DNA from: Bacteroidota bacterium
GTDB lineage: Bacteria > Bacteroidota > Bacteroidia > B-17B0 > Aurantibacillaceae
Direction of reading: 5' to 3'
Length of the DNA stretch: 7,450 nucleotides
Assembly (NCBI GenBank): GCA_947474485.1
Contig: CANJJP010000071.1
Coordinates: 1 to 7,450 of the forward strand
In this document: positions 1-6,285 of the stretch, piece after piece
How positions within the stretch are numbered: position 1 is the first letter of the stretch
Layout of the letters: each line of letters starts with the position of its first letter
Notes under the pieces: generated by a model
Databases searched by the model: none
The model's input: the letters and a program-made list of their open reading frames with translations, nothing else
What the model was told of the DNA's origin: nothing
Made by a program: the position numbers and the translations under genes

Positions 1-40
1 AAGCGATTGGTGTACCATAACGAAACAATAACAATTAGCA

Positions 41-226
41 ATGCTGCTAAAATCAAAACTATTTTCCAACGCTGTTTTTGAGAATATATATTCATACCAA
101 TCCTTCGATACGCTAAATATAAAGGTATTTATTAAGAAAACAAAAGCGGGGCAAGGATACAATCAAGCCGACAGCATACAGGAATTAAGACTTTTAGACA
201 ATGAACTAATTTGGAGTGTAATTTAA
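41..226 (+). CDS. Doubtful small ORF, 61 codons, unknown function
   Basis: An ATG-initiated reading frame of 61 codons ends in TAA shortly before the convergent rlmN gene. I do not recognise the product. It has no signal peptide, no membrane segment and no motif I can name; the second half is polar with a plausible globular composition (ending in LDNELIWSVI). There is no ribosome binding site or promoter box in front of it, and the same frame carries a stop codon at 29-31, so it is not simply the open tail of a gene entering from the left. A different frame is open from the window edge to a stop at 79-81, so the region could instead be the decayed or frameshifted 3' end of an upstream gene. 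It could equally be a chance ORF. Confidence 0.25.
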   Translation: MLLKSKLFSNAVFENIYSYQSFDTLNIKVFIKKTKAGQGYNQADSIQELRLLDNELIWSVI

Positions 227-286
227 TTCTATACTTACAATGTAAAACATTCCTGTATCTTGGTTCTTGCCGTCTTGAATCCTAAA

Positions 287-1348
287 CTACTTCAAAACAG
301 CCTTTGTCATCTTGTTCTTATTTGCCAATTGCCCACAAGCCGCATCGATGTCTTTTCCGCGGCTTCTTCTCACATTAACAATAATTCCCTTATTAACTAA
401 ATACTGAAAAAAAGCATCTAAACGTTCAGGAGTTGTTTGTTGAAATTCGCCACCATCAATTGGATTGTATTCGATAATATTAACCTTTGAAGGAACCCGG
501 GCACAGAACTTTGCTAAATCTCTTGCATCATCAATACTATCATTAAAATCTTTAAAAACAATATACTCAAAGGTGACTTTATTGCCAGTTTTGCTATAGT
601 AGTAATTCATTGCATCAGCCAAATTATCTAATGAATTGGTTTCATTAATTGGCATAATTTTATTCCTCTTTTCATCATTAGCAGCGTGTAACGAAAGTGC
701 CAAGTTAAACTTCACCTCATCGTCTCCCAACTGCCTTATCATTTTTGCAACACCTGCTGTAGAAACCGTAATGCGCTTAGCCGCCATACCTAAACCACTT
801 TGCGAGGTTATGTGCTCAACCGAATTAATAACTTCCTTATAATTTAATAATGGCTCACCCATTCCCATATAAACAATATTACTTAGGGGCTGACCATATT
901 TTTCTTCTGATAATTTTTTAACCAATGCAACTTGGTCATAAATTTCGCCTGCAGTTAAATTTCTTAATCGCTTTAATTTACCTGTTGCACAAAAAGTACA
1001 TGTTAAACTACAACCTACTTGCGAAGAAATACAAACCGTCATTCGCGTATCAGTAGGAATAAGAACACTTTCAACAATTTTTTCATCGTTTAATTTCATT
1101 GCGCACTTAATTGTACGATCGTTGCTTACTTGCATTTCGCTAATAATAACAGGGGTAATCTCGAAATTAGTTTCCAATTTAGAACGCAAATCCTTTGATA
1201 AATTTGTCATTTCCTCAAAACTAACAGCGCATTTTTGCCACAACCATTGATACACTTGCTTTGCTCTAAAAGCGGGTTCGTTTAATGATTTAAATACATC
1301 TGTAATCTCATTTTGAGATAATGACCTTATATCTTTTTTATTTTCCAC
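287..1348 (-). CDS. rlmN: Dual-specificity RNA methyltransferase RlmN (23S rRNA A2503 / tRNA A37 C2-methyltransferase)
   Basis: This is a cytoplasmic radical S-adenosylmethionine enzyme. The family methylates C2 of adenosine 2503 in 23S rRNA, at the peptidyl transferase centre, and A37 in some tRNAs. The 353-residue product is near normal family length. An N-terminal helical segment (FRAKQVYQWLWQK, about residues 27-39) precedes the radical SAM core. The iron-sulfur cluster motif CxxxCxxC is visible as Cys113, Cys117 and Cys120. MGMGEP (161-166) is the SAM-contacting GEP motif. The two further family cysteines are present: Cys106, seven residues before the cluster as in the E. coli enzyme, and Cys338 in GKDIDAACGQL, matching the cysteine that carries the intermediate methyl group. 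The start is GTG at 1348-1346; the next in-frame start candidates would cut into the conserved N-terminus. The gene is divergent from uppS and has its own promoter only a few bases upstream. No clear intrinsic terminator follows it. Confidence 0.96.
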   Translation of the reverse strand: MENKKDIRSLSQNEITDVFKSLNEPAFRAKQVYQWLWQKCAVSFEEMTNLSKDLRSKLETNFEITPVIISEMQVSNDRTIKCAMKLNDEKIVESVLIPTDTRMTVCISSQVGCSLTCTFCATGKLKRLRNLTAGEIYDQVALVKKLSEEKYGQPLSNIVYMGMGEPLLNYKEVINSVEHITSQSGLGMAAKRITVSTAGVAKMIRQLGDDEVKFNLALSLHAANDEKRNKIMPINETNSLDNLADAMNYYYSKTGNKVTFEYIVFKDFNDSIDDARDLAKFCARVPSKVNIIEYNPIDGGEFQQTTPERLDAFFQYLVNKGIIVNVRRSRGKDIDAACGQLANKNKMTKAVLK

Positions 1349-1355
1349 GATTTTG

Positions 1356-1389
1356 CAAAGATACGAAGCAGTTTTCGTTTGATAACCAA
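1356..1389 (-). promoter_or_regulatory. Bacteroidota-type promoter for rlmN
   Basis: Read on the minus strand, TATCTTTG (1363 down to 1356) is a perfect match to the Bacteroidota -7 consensus TAnnTTTG. A TTG at 1389-1387 lies 23 bases further upstream, at the long end of the spacing reported for the -33 element. Only seven bases separate the -7 box from the GTG start codon, so the transcript would have almost no leader. The consensus is established knowledge; its use here is inferred. Confidence 0.7.
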
Positions 1390-1411
1390 TATTTTATGTA
1401 AATAAATAAAA

Positions 1412-1442
1412 TTCTTTTTTAGGGGCGAAATCAGTATATTCG
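1412..1442 (+). promoter_or_regulatory. Possible promoter for the uppS-bamA-ompH cluster
   Basis: TATATTCG at 1435-1442 matches the Bacteroidota -7 box TAnnTTTG with one mismatch. It lies 21 bases before the uppS start, almost the same distance as the much better box in front of pdhB. The -33 side is poor: a TTC at 1412-1414 with a 20-base spacer replaces the expected TTG. It is the best plus-strand candidate in the 115-bp divergent region, but it is weak. Confidence 0.4.
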
Positions 1443-1463
1443 CATTCGATTTTTTAGAAGATA

Positions 1464-2207
1464 ATGGATTATAAGAGCCAAATAGATACAACTAAACTTC
1501 CCTTACACGTTGCCGTGATAATGGATGGTAACGGCCGTTGGGCTAAACAGCAAGGTGAGCAGCGTATTTTTGGGCATCATAATGGTGTTTCTTCGGTACG
1601 CGAAACCGCGGAAGCTGCGGCTGAATTAGGTGTTAAATACCTTACTTTATATGCTTTTAGTACCGAAAACTGGAATCGCCCAAAAGATGAAGTGGATGCC
1701 TTAATGGAATTATTGGTTCATACTATTGGAAATGAAACTCCAACTTTAATAAAAAACGGAATTAAGCTTGCTTGTATCGGAAACATTGATAGTTTACCAA
1801 AATCTTGTATTCGTGAATTAAATGAAGCAAAAGAAAAAACTGCTCATTGCGACCGCATGACAATGGTTTTAGCTCTTAGCTATTCCTCAAAATGGGAAAT
1901 TGTTAAAGCAGTTAAATCGATTGCAGAAGAAGTAAAAACCGGAGCAATCGATATTGAAGCAATAAACGAACAATTAATTACATCTAAACTTTGTACATCA
2001 AGCATGCCTGATCCAGAACTAATGATTCGTACAAGCGGAGAGCATCGTATAAGCAACTTCCTTTTATGGCAACTTTCGTATGCAGAATTTTATTTTACTG
2101 ATAAGCTTTGGCCTGATTTCAGAAGAGAAGATTTTTATGAAGCCATTTACAAATATCAAAACAGAGAACGCCGATTTGGCAAAACCAGCGAGCAACTCAC
2201 ACAATAA
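1464..2207 (+). CDS. uppS: Isoprenyl (undecaprenyl) diphosphate synthase, cis-prenyltransferase
   Basis: This enzyme condenses isopentenyl diphosphate units in cis onto farnesyl diphosphate to make the C55 carrier lipid for peptidoglycan and surface polysaccharides. It acts in the cytoplasm at the inner face of the membrane. The 247 residues are close to the 253 of E. coli UppS. The first conserved region is VIMDGNGRWAK (18-28), with Asp21 as the catalytic Mg2+/diphosphate residue. FGHHNG (36-41) and FSTENW (65-70) follow. ALSYSSKWEIV (137-147) replaces the NYGGR-type motif of proteobacterial enzymes, a variant I recall as usual in Bacteroidota. Region V, IRTSGEHRISNFLLWQ (188-203), holds Arg189, Arg195 and Ser197, the isopentenyl-diphosphate-binding residues, followed by AEFYF with Glu208 and LWPDF. 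The start codon has only a weak AGAAG in front. The C55 chain length is inferred from the family. It is the first gene of the envelope cluster, 63 bp ahead of bamA. Confidence 0.96.
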   Translation: MDYKSQIDTTKLPLHVAVIMDGNGRWAKQQGEQRIFGHHNGVSSVRETAEAAAELGVKYLTLYAFSTENWNRPKDEVDALMELLVHTIGNETPTLIKNGIKLACIGNIDSLPKSCIRELNEAKEKTAHCDRMTMVLALSYSSKWEIVKAVKSIAEEVKTGAIDIEAINEQLITSKLCTSSMPDPELMIRTSGEHRISNFLLWQLSYAEFYFTDKLWPDFRREDFYEAIYKYQNRERRFGKTSEQLTQ

Positions 2208-2270
2208 ATTTAGTTAATTCATGTTAATCCATTTTACTGCTTAAAAGCAATTAAAGATATTTGTTTCTTC

Positions 2271-4856
2271 ATGACAAAAAGCACTCTTATAAAATTTTCC
2301 CTATTCATTCAATTACTTTGGCTTTTACCCAATAACTTGTTTGCACAAACTCCAACCGGTATTAAACAAATTGGTGGAGATGAACAAATTAATTATGCTG
2401 CGCCTATTGAATATACCATCGCAGCTATTGATGTTAAGGGTTTACGTACGCTCGACAAAAACGTTATTAAATTAATGTCGGGAATGTTTGAAGGTCAAAA
2501 AATTAAAATACCTGGTGATGCATCTGCTGATGCAATAAAAAAATTATGGAAAACAGGATTCTTCGACGATGTAAAATTATTTCAAGAAAAAACTGTAGGT
2601 AAAGATGTTTGGTTGATTTTTGAAGTACTTGAAAAACCAAGACTTTCAAAGTTCAGTATTAAAGGTGCAAAAAAATCAGAGGCAGATGATCTTCGTGAAA
2701 AAATTCGTTTAGCAAAACAAAAAATTGTAACCGAATATTTACTTTCAAATACAAAAACACAAATAAAAGAATATTACATCGATAAAGGTTACTATAACGT
2801 AGCTGTTGAAATTTTAAGTGAAGAGGATAAAAACTCAAAAAACCAAGATGTAATACTTACTATTAAAATTAATAAGGGAAAAAAAGTAAGAATTCAAGAT
2901 GTGGAATTTTACGGCAACACTGTTGTTAAAAGTGCGAAACTACGTCGTAAAATGAAGGAAACTAAACGCTACAGAAAATGGAATATTTTTAATGGCGGTA
3001 AATTTTTAGAAGATAACTACGAAGCTGATAAACCTAAACTGATGGATAAATACTTGCAGCTAGGTTACAGAGATGCACGTATTGCAAAAGATACATTCTT
3101 TTTTGTTGCGCCTAATCGAGTAAGGATAGAAATTACAATGGACGAAGGAAATAAATATTATTTCCGTAACATATCATGGTTAGGTAATAGTAAATTTCGT
3201 AGTGGTCAATTAGATACTTTATTGGGAATCAAGAAAGGTGACATCTTCAATCAATCGTTGTTAGATCAAAAACTTTATATGAATCCAAGTGGAATCGACA
3301 TTAGTTCTCTTTACATGGATGATGGATATTTATTTTTCCAAATTAATCCAACCGAAACAAATATCGAAAATGATTCGATTGACCTAACAATCAATCTTTA
3401 CGAAGGCAAACAAGCAATCATTAACAAAGTAACAGTTGTTGGTAACACAAAAACAAATGACCACGTAATTTACCGCGAAATACGTAGTCGCCCAGGGCAA
3501 TTGTTTAGACGAAGCGACATCATGCGTACGCAACAAGAATTATCTAATTTGGGTTATTTCGATCCTGAAAAAATGGGGGTTAATCCAAAACCTAACCCAG
3601 CAAATGGAACTGTTGATATTGAATACCGAGTAGAAGAAAAACCATCCGACCAATTAGAATTATCTGGTGGTTGGGGAGCGGGGCAATTAGTTGGTACGCT
3701 TGGGGTTTCCTTCAATAACTTTTCGGCAAAAAACTTTTTCAAAAAAGGCTCTTGGCAACCATTGCCTTCTGGCGACGGACAAAAATTAAGTATTCGTGCA
3801 CAAAGTTCAGGTGTGTTTTACCAAAGCTATAATTTCTCATTTACAGAGCCTTGGTTAGGTGGTAAAAAACCAAACTCATTGAGCTTTAGCGTTTTTCATA
3901 ATCGCCAAACAAACGGACAAAAAAGAAAAATAGAAGATAACGAAGGAAACAAGATATTAAATCCAAACCGTGCTTTTATTGAGATTACAGGGACTTCTGT
4001 TGGATTTGGTAAAAGATTAAAATGGCCTGATGATTATTTTAGTTTATATGTAGAGCAATATTTTGGACATTATTATTTAAGAAACTATTCTTCTGTATTT
4101 ACCTTTGGTAATGGTAATGCAAACAATATTAAAACAACTTTCAACATAAGTAGAAATTCGTTAAAAGGTAATCCTATTTTTCCGGTTGGAGGCTCAAGCA
4201 TTAATATGTCGGCAATTTTAACACCGCCTTATTCGATGTTTAACAAAAAGGATTACACCGATTTAAGCGACCAAGAGCGTTACAAGTTTTTAGAATATCA
4301 AAAATATAAGTTTACAACGCAATGGTTTATGCAATTAACCAACAAGCGAGCTCCCGAAGGAAAAGAAGCGAGAAACTTAGTTTTAAGAACCAGTTTTGGT
4401 TGCGGTATTCTAGGTATGTATAATAAAAATGTTGGTGTTTCTCCGTTTGAGCGTTTTTATTTAGGAGGAAGTGGCTTAACCGGTTTTGCATTGGATGGTC
4501 GTGAAATCATTGCATTAAGGGGTTATCAAGATAATTCAATTGCTGGGGCTAAAGGCCAAGGTGCAGCTATGATTACTAAATACACAATGGAACTTCGTTA
4601 TCCTATTTCATTAAACCCACAAGCAACCGTATTTATGTTAGGATTTGCAGAGGCAGGCAATGCTGTTGACAATATTAAATTATTGAGTCCGTTTAATGTA
4701 AAAAGAAGTGCTGGTCTTGGCGTTCGTATTTTCTTACCTATGTTTGGTTTGTTAGGTTTTGATTATGGCTGGAATTTTGATACTACTCCTAATAATCAGC
4801 AGTTATACAAAGGACAATTTCATTTTACAATTGGTGCACAAATAGGAGAACTTTAA
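2271..4856 (+). CDS. bamA: Outer membrane protein assembly factor BamA (Omp85 family)
   Basis: This is the core of the BAM machine, an outer-membrane beta-barrel that folds and inserts other beta-barrel proteins. The 861-residue product has a signal peptide with likely cleavage after Ala25 (LFA|Q). Five POTRA repeats can be placed at roughly 47-121, 124-203, 206-292, 295-378 and 382-456; each ends in a short strand such as IFEVLEKP or IEYRVEEKP, and the last has the typical GNTKTNDHVIYREI start. The 16-strand barrel runs from about 459 to the end. The conserved loop-6 motif (VRGF in E. coli) is LRGY at 749-752. The gene is somewhat longer than E. coli BamA (810), as is common in Bacteroidota. 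No Shine-Dalgarno sequence precedes the ATG; the leader carries GATATTTG (2256-2263), one base off a -7 box, so a minor internal promoter is possible. Placement after uppS and before two chaperone genes fits a beta-barrel assembly unit. Confidence 0.95.
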   Translation: MTKSTLIKFSLFIQLLWLLPNNLFAQTPTGIKQIGGDEQINYAAPIEYTIAAIDVKGLRTLDKNVIKLMSGMFEGQKIKIPGDASADAIKKLWKTGFFDDVKLFQEKTVGKDVWLIFEVLEKPRLSKFSIKGAKKSEADDLREKIRLAKQKIVTEYLLSNTKTQIKEYYIDKGYYNVAVEILSEEDKNSKNQDVILTIKINKGKKVRIQDVEFYGNTVVKSAKLRRKMKETKRYRKWNIFNGGKFLEDNYEADKPKLMDKYLQLGYRDARIAKDTFFFVAPNRVRIEITMDEGNKYYFRNISWLGNSKFRSGQLDTLLGIKKGDIFNQSLLDQKLYMNPSGIDISSLYMDDGYLFFQINPTETNIENDSIDLTINLYEGKQAIINKVTVVGNTKTNDHVIYREIRSRPGQLFRRSDIMRTQQELSNLGYFDPEKMGVNPKPNPANGTVDIEYRVEEKPSDQLELSGGWGAGQLVGTLGVSFNNFSAKNFFKKGSWQPLPSGDGQKLSIRAQSSGVFYQSYNFSFTEPWLGGKKPNSLSFSVFHNRQTNGQKRKIEDNEGNKILNPNRAFIEITGTSVGFGKRLKWPDDYFSLYVEQYFGHYYLRNYSSVFTFGNGNANNIKTTFNISRNSLKGNPIFPVGGSSINMSAILTPPYSMFNKKDYTDLSDQERYKFLEYQKYKFTTQWFMQLTNKRAPEGKEARNLVLRTSFGCGILGMYNKNVGVSPFERFYLGGSGLTGFALDGREIIALRGYQDNSIAGAKGQGAAMITKYTMELRYPISLNPQATVFMLGFAEAGNAVDNIKLLSPFNVKRSAGLGVRIFLPMFGLLGFDYGWNFDTTPNNQQLYKGQFHFTIGAQIGEL

Positions 4857-4901
4857 TACAATTAAAATTAATAATGTTTAATTAAGAATTTATATCACAT
4901 C

Positions 4902-5426
4902 ATGAAAAAAATAATTGGCACACTTTTAGTAATCGTAGTATTCGGATTAAACAATGTAAACGCACAAAAGTTTGGTTATGTTGATTCTGATTTCATTTTA
5001 AACAGCATACCCGAATACAAAGCCGCAAAAAGCGAATTAGATAAATTATCGAGCGATTGGCAAAAAGAAATTGAATTGAAATATGCTGAAATAGACAAAC
5101 TTTATAAAGCATATCAAGCAGAATCAATTTTGTTAACCGACGACATGAAAAAGAAAAGAGAAAACGAAATTGTAAACAAAGAAACAGAAGCTAAAGACCT
5201 ACAAAAAGCTAAATTTGGTGTTGATGGTGAATTATTTAAAAAGAGAATGGAATTAATTAAACCAATACAAGACAAAGTATATAATGCAGTTAAAGTAGTT
5301 GCAGACAAAGGAGGTATGGCTGTTATTTTCGATAAAAACAGTGACATGACTATGCTTTATGCAAACCCAAAATTTGATAAAAGCGAAGCTGTTTTAACTC
5401 AATTAGGTTTAGGTAAAAAGAAATAA
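4902..5426 (+). CDS. OmpH/Skp-family periplasmic chaperone (first copy)
   Basis: Members of this family (Skp in E. coli) form trimers that clamp unfolded outer-membrane proteins in the periplasm and deliver them to BamA. The 174-residue product begins with a clear signal peptide (MKK, then a hydrophobic stretch) and likely cleavage after Ala21 (VNA|Q). Family hallmarks follow: KFGYVDSDFILNSIPEY at 23-39, then a highly charged helical segment, about 40-120, that would form the coiled-coil tentacle. After it comes the returning body region with IKPIQDKV (119-126) and the strand AVIFDKNSDMTMLYANP (140-156). It ends with a short GKKK tail. It lies 45 bp after bamA with no terminator or clear promoter between, so co-transcription is likely. 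I give no gene symbol because the skp/ompH naming does not separate the two copies here. Confidence 0.9.
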   Translation: MKKIIGTLLVIVVFGLNNVNAQKFGYVDSDFILNSIPEYKAAKSELDKLSSDWQKEIELKYAEIDKLYKAYQAESILLTDDMKKKRENEIVNKETEAKDLQKAKFGVDGELFKKRMELIKPIQDKVYNAVKVVADKGGMAVIFDKNSDMTMLYANPKFDKSEAVLTQLGLGKKK

Positions 5427-5457
5427 CTAAATTCGCATCCGAAAATAATAGAAAAAA

Positions 5458-5514
5458 GGACGGCTTCGACACACTTCGATAAACTCAGTGCAAGAACTCA
5501 GCCATACTGACGAG
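5458..5514. repeat. Short repeat-like intergenic element with internal direct repeats
   Basis: This stretch is visibly more G+C-rich than its surroundings and built from short repeats: CTTCGA twice (5464-5469, 5474-5479) and AACTCAG twice (5482-5488, 5495-5501). Short inverted pairings are also present: GGCT 5462-5465 with AGCC 5500-5503, and CACT 5472-5475 with AGTG 5487-5490. The CTTCGA...CTCAGTG core resembles short dispersed intergenic repeats that I recall from many Bacteroidota genomes, usually with a CTTCGACAAGCTCAG-like core. That resemblance is from memory. It lies between the two chaperone genes and encodes nothing obvious. Confidence 0.45.
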
Positions 5515-5567
5515 ATAAAACAAAAAAAACAAATAACAAAGACTAACGACTAAACAACAAGTATAAC

Positions 5568-6167
5568 ATGAAAAAAATAACAACAAGCTTAGCAATTATA
5601 TTTGCAGCATTAATGTTCTCAACGGAAGTATCAGCTCAAAAAATTGCTCATTTAAGAGTTGACTCATTATTAACCTTAATGCCTGAAGCTAAAAAAGCAG
5701 AAGCAATTGCACAAGATTTCTTAAAGCAATTCGAAAAAGAAATCGCATCAATGAATACGGAATTTCAAACTAAATATGCTGATTACATGACTAATCAAGC
5801 AACTTACAGTGATTTAGTTAGAAAAAACAAAGAAGAAGAACTTCAAATGTTACAACAACGTATCGAAGCTTTTAAAGAGCAGGCGCAACAAGAATATCAA
5901 AATAAAAACGCTGAGTTATCAAAGCCAATTTATGATAAAGCTAAAAAAGGAATTGAAGCTGTTGCAAAAGAAGGTGCTTACAAGTATGTTTTAGACACAA
6001 GCTCTGGAGTTGTTCTTTACAGCGAACCTTCGGATGATATCTTGTTACTTGTGAAAAAGAAATTAGATTCAATGCCAGAAGCAGTTTTACCAGGTGCACC
6101 TACAAAAGAAACTCCTAAAACTCCAGCTCCTAAAACAAACACTCCTCCAAAAACAGGCGGAAAATAA
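5568..6167 (+). CDS. OmpH/Skp-family periplasmic chaperone (second copy)
   Basis: This is a second member of the OmpH/Skp family, presumed to hold unfolded outer-membrane proteins for BamA. The product is 199 residues with a signal peptide, likely cleaved after Ala23 (VSA|Q). The mature start KIAHLRVDSLLTLMPEAKKA (25-44) parallels the first copy. A charged, Gln/Glu/Lys-rich helical stretch of about 45-118 should form the coiled coil. LSKPIYDKAKKGIEAVAKEG (117-136) aligns with the IKPIQDKVYNAVKVVADKG segment of the first copy and is followed by the strand YVLDTSSGVVLYSEP (140-154). The last 30 residues (about 170-199) are a Pro/Thr/Lys-rich, probably disordered tail that the first copy lacks. 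A T-poor, A/C-rich leader precedes the ATG and no Shine-Dalgarno is seen. It is the last gene of the cluster, with a terminator 20 bp downstream. Confidence 0.9.
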   Translation: MKKITTSLAIIFAALMFSTEVSAQKIAHLRVDSLLTLMPEAKKAEAIAQDFLKQFEKEIASMNTEFQTKYADYMTNQATYSDLVRKNKEEELQMLQQRIEAFKEQAQQEYQNKNAELSKPIYDKAKKGIEAVAKEGAYKYVLDTSSGVVLYSEPSDDILLLVKKKLDSMPEAVLPGAPTKETPKTPAPKTNTPPKTGGK

Positions 6168-6187
6168 AACTAATTCATAAAAAAACT

Positions 6188-6223
6188 ACAAAGCCCGACT
6201 CAAAAAGTTGGGCTTTGTTTTTT
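6188..6223 (+). terminator. Intrinsic terminator after the uppS-bamA-ompH cluster
   Basis: The 13-nt arm ACAAAGCCCGACT (6188-6200) pairs with AGTTGGGCTTTGT (6206-6218), with one G-T wobble and a five-base loop CAAAA. A run of six T follows at 6218-6223. The G+C-rich stem and T-tract make this a textbook Rho-independent terminator. It closes the four-gene cluster and separates it from pdhB. Confidence 0.93.
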
Positions 6224-6234
6224 ATACAGTAATC

Positions 6235-6266
6235 TTGCCATTTGTAAGCTAAAAATCTTATTTTTG
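6235..6266 (+). promoter_or_regulatory. Bacteroidota-type promoter for pdhB
   Basis: TATTTTTG at 6259-6266 is a perfect match to the -7 consensus TAnnTTTG. TTG at 6235-6237 lies 21 bases upstream, within the usual -33 spacing. The box ends 19 bases before the pdhB ATG and lies just after the upstream terminator, so pdhB is probably transcribed independently with a leader of about 10-15 nt. Confidence 0.72.
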
Positions 6267-6285
6267 TTAATTCAAAATTAGGCGT

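Noticed and set aside
239..251. Small hairpin AATGT-AAA-ACATT downstream of rlmN, considered as its terminator
   Set aside because: Only five A/T-dominated pairs with no T-tract on the minus strand; too weak to call.
636..842. A 68-codon plus-strand reading frame opposite rlmN
   Set aside because: It lies entirely within the well-supported rlmN coding region on the other strand and has no start signals or recognisable features.
2238..2249. Inverted repeat TGCTT-AA-AAGCA between uppS and bamA, considered as an operator or attenuator
   Set aside because: Only four to five pairs with a minimal loop and no T-run or second copy; such a match is expected by chance in AT-rich DNA.
3554..3742. A 62-codon minus-strand reading frame inside bamA
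   Set aside because: It is antisense to the POTRA5/first barrel strands of bamA, whose protein motifs explain the sequence.
5114..5347. A 77-codon minus-strand reading frame inside the first ompH-like gene, with Ser/Leu/Phe-rich composition
   Set aside because: The composition is what the complement of a Lys/Glu-rich coiled coil gives; the plus-strand frame has the signal peptide and family motifs.
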